Source: Paradesertivirga sp036399495
Lineage (GTDB): Bacteria > Bacteroidota > Bacteroidia > Sphingobacteriales > Sphingobacteriaceae
DNA: 56,835 nucleotides
NCBI GenBank assembly: GCA_036399495.1
Contig: DASWMZ010000131.1
Span: 1-56,835 of the forward strand
Direction: 5' to 3'
In this document: positions 50,784 through 56,835 of the stretch, piece after piece
Layout: each line of letters begins with the position of its first letter
Numbering within the stretch: the stretch's first letter is position 1
Made by a program: the position numbers and the translations under genes
Notes under the pieces: model-generated
What the model saw: only the letters and a program-made list of their open reading frames with translations
Databases searched by the model: none
Told to the model about the DNA's origin: nothing

Positions 50784-51711
50784 TTTTTTGGCCTTTGATG
50801 ATAAAGGTTTGTATTGTATGTACGGTGACTTTTATCTCGATCCGAAACAACCTGCCGAAAATGCGGTCATATCTCATGCACACGGCGACCATGCTACAGG
50901 GAGCAACCTAAATGTATATTGTACAGCGGCTACACAAGCGATAATGCAGTTGCGTTTAAAAAAGAATGCCGGTAAAGCGTTTTTCAGGTTTGATTATAAG
51001 AAGCAATTTAAGTTAAAAGACGTCGCGATTACCTTTTATCCGGCAGGGCACATCCTTGGTTCAGCTTTAGTTTTGATGGAATACAGAGGTGTGAGATATC
51101 TTTATACCGGAGATTTTAAAGTACAGGAGGATGATACCTGCGAACGGCTGGAATTAATTGAAGCAGATGTCTTGATTACGGAAACAACCTTTGCAGATCC
51201 TTCCGTAATTCATCCTGATGTTCCGGAAGAAATAAAAAAGCTGAATAGTTCAAATCATAATGTTCTATTGGGTGCCTATTCTCTTGGTAAGAGCCAGCGT
51301 TTGATAAGCTTGCTCAATAAATATTGCCCACAGCGGACGGTATTGCTTCATCATTCTATGCTTCCGATCACGAAGATATATGAGCAATTTTCTTATCATC
51401 CTGGAAAGTACGAGCCTTATAACCGGAAATTAATGAAATCCCCGGATCAAGGATTTGTCTATCTCGTTCCGCCGCTTACTTTTGAAAGTTATTTCAGAGC
51501 CAAAAACGTATTACGTGTCTTTGCTTCTGGGTGGAAAAGGCTGCAATACCAAAACGATTTGGAGTTGTATATTTCTGATCATGCGGATTGGAACGACCTG
51601 ATAAAAACAATTGAAAAGGTAAATCCAAAGGAGATCTGGACCTTACATGGTGATGGATCGCATTTAAAAAGCTATTTTGAAGGTAAACTGCCTGTTAAGA
51701 TTTTGAATTGA
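50770..51711 (+). CDS. MBL-fold exonuclease/RNA-specificity family protein
   Basis: The 313-aa metallo-beta-lactamase-fold protein has the metal motif SHAHGDHATGS (H36, H38, D40, H41), a second His in YPAGHILGSA, an Asp in YLYTGDFK and a closing His in SDHADW plus WTLHGDG. It is the type called exonuclease of the beta-lactamase fold involved in RNA/DNA processing. In many bacteria a relative stands next to an ATP-dependent DNA ligase and helicase, but neither is present here. The gene overlaps coaE by 14 bp and the DUF5522 ORF by one base. Confidence 0.87.
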   Translation: MILTDFLAFDDKGLYCMYGDFYLDPKQPAENAVISHAHGDHATGSNLNVYCTAATQAIMQLRLKKNAGKAFFRFDYKKQFKLKDVAITFYPAGHILGSALVLMEYRGVRYLYTGDFKVQEDDTCERLELIEADVLITETTFADPSVIHPDVPEEIKKLNSSNHNVLLGAYSLGKSQRLISLLNKYCPQRTVLLHHSMLPITKIYEQFSYHPGKYEPYNRKLMKSPDQGFVYLVPPLTFESYFRAKNVLRVFASGWKRLQYQNDLELYISDHADWNDLIKTIEKVNPKEIWTLHGDGSHLKSYFEGKLPVKILN

Positions 51712-51875
51712 TGAAAGAAGAAGCCGAGTATTACTTTGAGAATGGATTTTTGGTTTTTACAAAGCACTACCATTTAAAGCGCGGATATTGCTGCAAGAAC
51801 GGTTGCCGCCATTGTCCATGGCAATACCAAGCCAACCAAAAACAGCAAACAAAAAGCGCAAAAATGGAATTATAA
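51711..51875 (+). CDS. Small DUF5522-like cysteine protein, 54 aa
   Basis: The ATG overlaps the TGA of the MBL gene by one base (TGATG). The product reads YYFENGFLVFTKHYHLKRGY followed by CCKNGCRHCPW, the four-cysteine signature (C27, C28, C32, C35) of DUF5522-like proteins, probably a metal site. A lysine/glutamine-rich tail follows. It is too short for many gene finders. Its function is unknown; linkage with the nuclease suggests a related role, but this is only inferred. A MarR gene begins 13 bp later. Confidence 0.83.
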   Translation: MKEEAEYYFENGFLVFTKHYHLKRGYCCKNGCRHCPWQYQANQKQQTKSAKMEL

Positions 51876-51888
51876 TTTTAACCTTTCA

Positions 51889-52335
51889 ATGGAACTGGAA
51901 AAAGAAGTACAAACCAAGTTTGAGAACGAGTACCATAAAACCGTTGTCAACATGCTGTACACGTATGGGTGGATAAGTGATATTTTAAAATCCCGTTTAA
52001 GCAAAGAGCGTGTTACTCTTCAGCAATTCAATATTTTAAGAATTTTGCGCGGGCAGTATCCTGGGCCAGCTACCATCAACTTGCTCAAAGATCGGATGCT
52101 CGATAAAATGTCTGATGCCTCCCGTATTGTAGAACGCTTGGTTCAGAAAGGTTTAGTTACGCGGTGTATTAATCAAAGAGACAGAAGAGCAGTAGATATT
52201 GTGATCAATGAAAAAGGACTTGAAGTGCTTAAAAAGCTTGATCCGGTGATTACACCAATTGATGTTTTGAAAGCTAATCTATCTGAAGCAGAAGCAAAAC
52301 AATTGAACTTCCTTTTGGATAAGCTTCGGGGCTGA
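51889..52335 (+). CDS. MarR-family transcriptional regulator
   Basis: The 148-aa protein has the MarR winged helix: LKSRLSKERVTLQQFNILRI, PGPATINLLKDRMLDKMSDA (recognition helix region), ERLVQKGLVTRCINQRDRRA (wing with the DRR motif) and a C-terminal dimerisation helix. It probably represses a nearby gene in response to a small ligand; no target operator was identified. It is convergent with the ZIP transporter, with 15 bp between stops. Confidence 0.9.
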   Translation: MELEKEVQTKFENEYHKTVVNMLYTYGWISDILKSRLSKERVTLQQFNILRILRGQYPGPATINLLKDRMLDKMSDASRIVERLVQKGLVTRCINQRDRRAVDIVINEKGLEVLKKLDPVITPIDVLKANLSEAEAKQLNFLLDKLRG

Positions 52336-52350
52336 TCCGCGGTTTTCTAG

Positions 52351-53064
52351 TTAAGCTATCAAAAAGTTTAACAACGCAATTCCAATACCTGCCAGCACAG
52401 CAGCAAGTTTTCTTATATTGAAATGATGATCTACACTCGATTCAAATAAGATGGTTGTAGAAATATGCAAAAAGATCCCGATTACAACGCCCATAATTTT
52501 ATCGAAATAATCATTTAAGTTTCCGATCGAACCCTGGCTCAAAGCTTCACTTAAAAGATATCCGAGAGGCGACATGGTCGAAAAAAGGATAAGCAATACA
52601 ATGATCGAATTTTTCGAAATCTTGTTTTGCATCAACACGCTGGCTAAAGCGAAAGATGCCGGAATATGATGTAATCCGATACCAAAAAAGAGCTCGTTTT
52701 GATGTCCCTGGGCAAGCGGCATCCCTTCCAGAAATGCATGTAAACACAAACTGAACATTATCCCATAAGGAAATACATAATGGTCGTGATGGTGCTTATG
52801 AATATGGCCATGCTCGATCCCTTCAGAGAATTGTTCCAATAAGATCTGAAATAAGAACCCACCCAGCACATACAAACCTATGCTGTGATCGCCCTGATGA
52901 TAAACTTCTGGTATAAGGTGCAAAATAGTGATCGCAAATAAGTACGCCCCACTAAAAGAGAGGATTAATTTTAAGCGTTGTGTGTTATCTTTCTTAAATA
53001 AAAAGATTGCCATACCACCCAGAAAACAACTTAAGAATAATAAGATCAGTTTCCAGCTTTCCAT
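52351..53064 (-). CDS. ZIP-family metal transporter
   Basis: The 237-aa membrane protein has about eight helices. Metal-binding features are HLIPEVYHQGDHS in TM2, a His-rich loop EHGHIHKHHHDH between TM3 and TM4, HAFLEGMPLAQGH in TM4 (HNxxEG-like core) and GLHHIPASFALA in TM5. It imports divalent metals such as zinc or iron; the ion is not predictable. Its start overlaps the PAP2 gene stop by 19 bp, so the two are coupled. Confidence 0.9.
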   Translation of the reverse strand: MESWKLILLFLSCFLGGMAIFLFKKDNTQRLKLILSFSGAYLFAITILHLIPEVYHQGDHSIGLYVLGGFLFQILLEQFSEGIEHGHIHKHHHDHYVFPYGIMFSLCLHAFLEGMPLAQGHQNELFFGIGLHHIPASFALASVLMQNKISKNSIIVLLILFSTMSPLGYLLSEALSQGSIGNLNDYFDKIMGVVIGIFLHISTTILFESSVDHHFNIRKLAAVLAGIGIALLNFLIA

Positions 53065-53627
53065 TCGGAGTTGATTTTGAGAGTTAAAAACAATGTGCTG
53101 TTTATATATCCGATGATGCAGCCCAGGAATGCACCACTTAGTACATCAGAGGGGAAATGGACGCCGACATAGACCTGTGCGAAAATAATGCTGAAAGCCC
53201 ATATAAATGCAATAGGCGCAATCATCCGCCAGCGGCTATAAAACGTGCTTACAAGAAACATGGCGATAGCAAAATGATTCGTTGCATGTGTAGAAGGAAA
53301 ACTAAAGCCTACACCGCAGCCAACACGAGCATCCACTTCACCTTTCAATGTGATGTTATTGCAGGGACGAAGTCGTTGTACAGCCGGTTTTATTACCGAT
53401 GCGGAAAAGAAATCAGCTACAGCAAATGTGAGTAAAAGAAACAGAAGGCATACCCAGCCTGATTTGCCATAATTACGGGGCAAGAACACAATTAAAAATA
53501 AATAAACGGGTGCCCAGAAATATCGGTTTCTAATATAGGGCATTATCCAGTCGAAGAAAGGATTTGACAAGCCTTTGTTAATAGCAAAGAATAACTGCTC
53601 GTCAAACTGTAATAAGGACTCAAACAT
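53046..53627 (-). CDS. PAP2-family phosphatase
   Basis: From MFESLLQFDEQLFFAINKG the protein is 193 aa with five to six membrane helices and the three PAP2 motifs: KPAVQRLRP, PSTHATNHF and a final RWRMIAPI followed by VGVHFPSDV. It dephosphorylates a lipid phosphate such as phosphatidate or undecaprenyl pyrophosphate at the membrane. A start 32 codons upstream is open but overlaps the methyltransferase by over 100 bp, so the ATG at 53627 (8-bp overlap) is preferred. Confidence 0.9.
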   Translation of the reverse strand: MFESLLQFDEQLFFAINKGLSNPFFDWIMPYIRNRYFWAPVYLFLIVFLPRNYGKSGWVCLLFLLLTFAVADFFSASVIKPAVQRLRPCNNITLKGEVDARVGCGVGFSFPSTHATNHFAIAMFLVSTFYSRWRMIAPIAFIWAFSIIFAQVYVGVHFPSDVLSGAFLGCIIGYINSTLFLTLKINSEWKAGN

Positions 53628-54357
53628 CAGCTTTGCTGCAAATAAAAATGAGACGATCTGATTGGTTTTCGTTGAACGGTTCAAGGGAGTGGCTGCCAAA
53701 GTACTCACGAATTTTGAAACCACTTAGCTTAAACAGCCGTTCGAAATCTGAGAGTGAGTAGGCCTTCACATCCTCTTTAAATTTATGTTTTCGGTTTTTA
53801 TCTTCAAACTGAATCGACTTTATTATTCTGCCTTGTTCAATGCTTTTGCTGATGTTGAAATCTATCCCATCTATCGTCTTTATTTCGCGTTCAACCAGGT
53901 TCTTCAGAATTTTATGGCTATTAAAATAATCAAGAACCAATACACCATTTCTACTTAAAGATTTTCTGAAAGATTTTAGCGCATTGATATTATCCCGGTC
54001 GTTTTCAAAGTACCCGAAACTCGTAAACAGGTTTAGTGCGTAATCGAAGTAGTTGATAAAGAGTAAGTTTCTCATGTCGTGCTGATAAAACCTAAGCTTT
54101 TCATTCTCGAACTGCTTAGCATATTTTATGCTTGAAAATGACAGATCGATACCGGTTACATCATAACCTTTTTCGTTCAGGTAAATAGCGTGGCGCCCTT
54201 TACCGCAAGCAATGTCAAGCATGCGGGCATCTGATTCCGGCTTTAAATGACTGCATAAATTATCAATAAAGAATTCGGCTTCCGCGTCGTTGCGCTGATG
54301 GTATAGGATATGATAATAAGGCGAATTGAACCAGTTTTGGTACCACTTAACAGCCAT
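53620..54357 (-). CDS. Class I SAM-dependent methyltransferase
   Basis: The 245-aa protein has the SAM-binding motif MLDIACGKGRHAIYL (residues 44-58), motif post-I GYDVTGIDLSFSSI, and a FDYALNLFTSFGYFENDRDN acceptor loop. Its substrate is unknown. It is the first gene of the methyltransferase-PAP2-ZIP operon, an association that points to the envelope, though the enzyme looks soluble. The start was chosen at the MAVKWYQNWF end, which matches family beginnings. Confidence 0.9.
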   Translation of the reverse strand: MAVKWYQNWFNSPYYHILYHQRNDAEAEFFIDNLCSHLKPESDARMLDIACGKGRHAIYLNEKGYDVTGIDLSFSSIKYAKQFENEKLRFYQHDMRNLLFINYFDYALNLFTSFGYFENDRDNINALKSFRKSLSRNGVLVLDYFNSHKILKNLVEREIKTIDGIDFNISKSIEQGRIIKSIQFEDKNRKHKFKEDVKAYSLSDFERLFKLSGFKIREYFGSHSLEPFNENQSDRLIFICSKADV

Positions 54358-54414
54358 GTATAAAATTTAAAGCTTGCAAATATATATAAATAAGCTTTTG
54401 AAGTGCTTTTAAGG

Positions 54415-54445
54415 TTGGGCGTTGCTCTTTATATTGCTATTTTTG
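54415..54445 (+). promoter_or_regulatory. Promoter of glmM
   Basis: TTG at 54415-54417, 20-nt spacer, TATTTTTG at 54438-54445 (exact TAnnTTTG), 20 nt before the GTG start. Confidence 0.6.
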
Positions 54446-54465
54446 ACCTCCTAAATACAAAATAA

Positions 54466-55857
54466 GTGACTCTCATAAAATCAATTTCAGGCATTAGAGG
54501 TATAATTGGCGGAACTCCAGGAAACGGATTAACTCCTGTTGATATTTTAAAATTCACAGCGGCTTTTGGAAGATGGACTGCGCAAAAAAGCGGAAAAAAG
54601 AAGATCGTAATTGGTCGTGATGCCCGCATTTCTGGCGAAATGGTTAGGAATTTAATTGCCGGAACTTTGCAAAGCATTGGAATTGATGTGGTCGATCTTG
54701 GTCTTTCCACCACGCCAACTGTTGAAGTAGCAGTGCCAGATGAAGCAGCCGGTGGCGGAATCATCATAACGGCAAGTCATAATCCGAAGCAATGGAATGC
54801 ATTGAAACTGCTAAATCAGCATGGTGAATTTATCAGCGAGGTGGATGGAAAAGAGGTGTTGGAACTTGCTGAGCAACTCGACATGTCATTCGCTGACGTG
54901 AATAATTTAGGTAAGATTACTCTAGATGATTCTTATCTGGAAAAACATATCGAAAAAATACTTGCTCTTAAGCTTGTTGATGTGGAAGCAATACGAAAAG
55001 CAAATTTCAAAGTAGCAATCGATTGTGTTAATTCCAGCGGCGGAATTTTTGTTCCTGCTTTGTTGAAGGCGTTAGGTGTTGAAACCGTGTATGAACTGTA
55101 TTGCACCCCCGATGGTCATTTCCCGCACAACCCGGAACCTTTGCCTGAAAATCTAGTGGCGCTTTCGCAGGAAGTTCTTACTAAAAATGCTGATTTAGGT
55201 ATCGCGGTTGACCCGGATGTTGATCGGTTATGTTTTGTATGTGAAGACGGCAGTATGTTTGGTGAAGAGTATACGTTAGTTGCTGTATCCGATTATGTAT
55301 TAAAAAATACCCCCGGAAACACAGTTTCTAATCTGTCATCTACCCGTGCTTTACGCGATGTTACGGAAGCATCGGGTAACCAATATAATGCTGCTGCAGT
55401 AGGAGAGGTGAACGTAGTGAACAAAATGAAAGAAACCAACGCTGTAATTGGTGGCGAAGGAAACGGAGGTGTGATCTATCCGGAATCCCATTACGGAAGA
55501 GATGCCTTGGTCGGGATCGCATTGTTTTTAACGCATTTGGCCAAATTCGGTAAATCCATCTCTCTTTTGAGAAGCTCCTATCCCGGCTATTTTATTTCCA
55601 AAAATAAAATAACGCTCACCCCGGAAATGGATATTGATGCTTTACTTAAAAAGGTAGAAAAGAAATACGAGAAGCAGCCTCACTCAACTATCGATGGTTT
55701 GAAAATTGAATTTGATAAACAATGGGTTCATTTGCGAAGATCGAATACTGAGCCGATAATTCGGATATATTCTGAAGGTGATTCTGAAACCGTAGCAACT
55801 AATCTGGCGAATAAGATTATTGGCGATATTAAAGAGATTTTGAAGTTGAAGGAGTAG
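54466..55857 (+). CDS. glmM: Phosphoglucosamine mutase
   Basis: The 463-aa phosphohexomutase starts with GTG (MTLIKSISGIRGIIGG). It has the phosphoserine loop TASHNPKQW (S104), the metal site DPDVDR, the sugar loop GEGNGG and a C-terminal RSNTEPIIRIY phosphate-binding loop. It converts glucosamine-6-phosphate to glucosamine-1-phosphate for UDP-GlcNAc, so it is needed for cell wall and LPS. Sequence alone does not exclude phosphomannomutase activity. An IS982 copy lies 53 bp past its stop. Confidence 0.9.
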   Translation: MTLIKSISGIRGIIGGTPGNGLTPVDILKFTAAFGRWTAQKSGKKKIVIGRDARISGEMVRNLIAGTLQSIGIDVVDLGLSTTPTVEVAVPDEAAGGGIIITASHNPKQWNALKLLNQHGEFISEVDGKEVLELAEQLDMSFADVNNLGKITLDDSYLEKHIEKILALKLVDVEAIRKANFKVAIDCVNSSGGIFVPALLKALGVETVYELYCTPDGHFPHNPEPLPENLVALSQEVLTKNADLGIAVDPDVDRLCFVCEDGSMFGEEYTLVAVSDYVLKNTPGNTVSNLSSTRALRDVTEASGNQYNAAAVGEVNVVNKMKETNAVIGGEGNGGVIYPESHYGRDALVGIALFLTHLAKFGKSISLLRSSYPGYFISKNKITLTPEMDIDALLKKVEKKYEKQPHSTIDGLKIEFDKQWVHLRRSNTEPIIRIYSEGDSETVATNLANKIIGDIKEILKLKE

Positions 55858-55909
55858 ATGAATGAGAGAAGAATGAATGAGAGAATGGGTGCTGGATGAC
55901 TAAATAATC

Positions 55910-55920
55910 CAAGTTGCTAG
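55910..55920 (+). repeat. IS left terminal inverted repeat
   Basis: CAAGTTGCTAG, exact inverse of the right end at 56819-56829. Confidence 0.8.
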
Positions 55921-55987
55921 ATAAAAAGCTATAAGAAGTGAGCATCAAAGAATAAATTTGAGTAACGACACTTAAATAATTCACGAG

Positions 55988-56818
55988 ATGCTCACCGGGG
56001 ATAAAATTATAGGAATATTTTGTTTTATAGATGATTTGTTGAAAACGTCTAATCATTATGAAGATAGCCGCAGACGAGTAAGCGACAGCGAAATAATAAC
56101 TACGGCTGTGGCTTCTTCACTTTATTTTGGCGGACATCAGGATAAAGCAAGGCAGTTTATGAAGATGACAGGAATGATACCTGGTATGCTGGATAAGAGC
56201 CGGTTTAACCGAAGATTGCATGCAGTGGCCGAGTTGGTTTATACTATATTTATGCAGGTGGGTTACTATTTCAAGTATGTTAGTTGTGAAATGAGTTATG
56301 TATTAGATTCCTTTCCGGTAGCCGCTTGTGATAATATTCGCATTGCAAAAGCAAAACTATTAAAAGGTAAACAATGGCATGGTAAACAAACCAGTATGCG
56401 GAGATACTTTTATGGCGTAAAAGTGCAGCTGCTGATTACCAAGGATGGTATTCCTGTTGAATTCGGGTTTGTTCCCGGCAGTGAACATGACTCCCTGGCC
56501 TTAAAGAAATTACCTTTAGAGTTGCCTGCCGAAAGTGAAGTATTCGCTGATTCAGCTTATACCAATTACGAAATTGAAGACCAGCTAATGGAAACTGATC
56601 AGATTGCATTAAAGGTGCATCGCAAATCAAATGCAAAAAGAAAAGACAGCGTGAGTGCTGCCTTTATAAAAGAATATATGCGTAAAAGAGTAGAAACTAC
56701 AATTAGTGAAATCAAAGGGTTATTCCTTCGAAAGCTTCATGCAGTTACTGCTAAGGGATGGTTGCTTAAAATTACATTATTCATCTTCGCTTTTACGCTC
56801 AATAAAATTATTGTATAA
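55988..56818 (+). CDS. IS982-family DDE transposase
   Basis: The 276-aa transposase has the DDE residues D107 (YVLDSFPVA), D188 (VFADSAYT) and E236 (RVETTISEIKG), and the characteristic GKQWHGKQTSMRRYFYGVK block. It is full-length and uninterrupted, so it could be active. It is encoded in the direction of glmM, ends 1 bp before the right terminal repeat and fills the element. Confidence 0.93.
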   Translation: MLTGDKIIGIFCFIDDLLKTSNHYEDSRRRVSDSEIITTAVASSLYFGGHQDKARQFMKMTGMIPGMLDKSRFNRRLHAVAELVYTIFMQVGYYFKYVSCEMSYVLDSFPVAACDNIRIAKAKLLKGKQWHGKQTSMRRYFYGVKVQLLITKDGIPVEFGFVPGSEHDSLALKKLPLELPAESEVFADSAYTNYEIEDQLMETDQIALKVHRKSNAKRKDSVSAAFIKEYMRKRVETTISEIKGLFLRKLHAVTAKGWLLKITLFIFAFTLNKIIV

Positions 56819-56829
56819 CTAGCAACTTG
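56819..56829 (-). repeat. IS right terminal inverted repeat
   Basis: CTAGCAACTTG, exact inverse of the left end at 55910-55920, immediately after the transposase stop. Confidence 0.8.
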
Positions 56830-56835
56830 AGTTAA

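Larger units (their letters stand above)
55910..56829 (+). mobile_element. IS982-family insertion sequence, complete
   Basis: Terminal inverted repeats CAAGTTGCTAG at 55910-55920 and CTAGCAACTTG at 56819-56829 bracket one transposase gene, about 920 bp in all, the usual size of IS982 elements. Partial similarity continues a few bases inward (ATA against TAT). Target duplications cannot be checked because the window ends 6 bp past the right repeat. Confidence 0.82.

Noticed and set aside
53046..53723. 225-aa form of the PAP2 protein
   Set aside because: Would overlap the methyltransferase by about 100 bp; the internal ATG at 53627 fits the family.

Overview
The window looks like chromosome from a Bacteroidota bacterium of the Sphingobacteriaceae (Pedobacter/Mucilaginibacter type). 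The evidence is a GH97 enzyme, a FecR/ECF sigma pair, TamL/TamB, a PUR-alpha-like protein, long NusB, DUF1573, DUF5522, and promoters of the TTG-N19/20-TAnnTTTG kind. This placement rests on family knowledge, not on a database search.

Layout. 1-3319 (minus): lactate-utilisation genes lutA-lutB-lutC (lutC runs off the edge), preceded by a decayed sugar-kinase gene whose 5' half is lost and which runs into a truncated GntR regulator; this is the wreck of a deoxysugar (probably rhamnose) operon. 3581-9347: secreted GH97 glycosidase, a small membrane protein, a D-2-hydroxyacid dehydrogenase and a Sip1/raffinose-synthase-like alpha-galactosidase. 9435-13811: voltage-gated-type K+ channel with a zinc ribbon, divergent from a siderophore TonB receptor and PepSY reductase pair. 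13838-14061: a broken DUF1456 gene.

14071-22659 (minus) is the most unusual part. An ECF sigma factor, a FecR anti-sigma factor and an outer-membrane protein are tightly coupled. The outer-membrane protein carries an STN signalling domain but has a ladder of 16-residue AGLxN repeats and a barrel-like tail in place of a TonB transporter. Upstream lies a paralogous repeat protein with a head-GIN (DUF2807) lipoprotein, then an operon of DUF6134 protein, epimerase, SDR and a 96-aa unknown. The repeat-protein gene and the DUF6134 operon share a bipartite upstream motif with identical 11-nt internal spacing, so they are probably co-regulated.

23181-39245 is mostly housekeeping and accessory metabolism: VOC and RibD-like enzymes, TamL/TamB, a serine hydrolase, mannose-6-phosphate isomerase, SDR, and the cysE-cysM pair. 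39272-40016 holds a small unlisted membrane ORF, tRNA-Arg(CCG) and a structured intergenic repeat.

40077-55857 contains DUF72, a duplicated-fold membrane protein, YchF, DinB, VOC, PUR-alpha-like, ABC exporter, leucine dehydrogenase, then the run nusB-DUF1573-yajC, and the chain YbbR-coaE-MBL exonuclease-DUF5522-MarR. A minus-strand ZIP/PAP2/methyltransferase operon and glmM follow. The window ends in a complete IS982-type insertion sequence (about 55910-56829).

I see no CRISPR array, rRNA, prophage or canonical defence island. The best candidate for something new is the 14071-22659 module.
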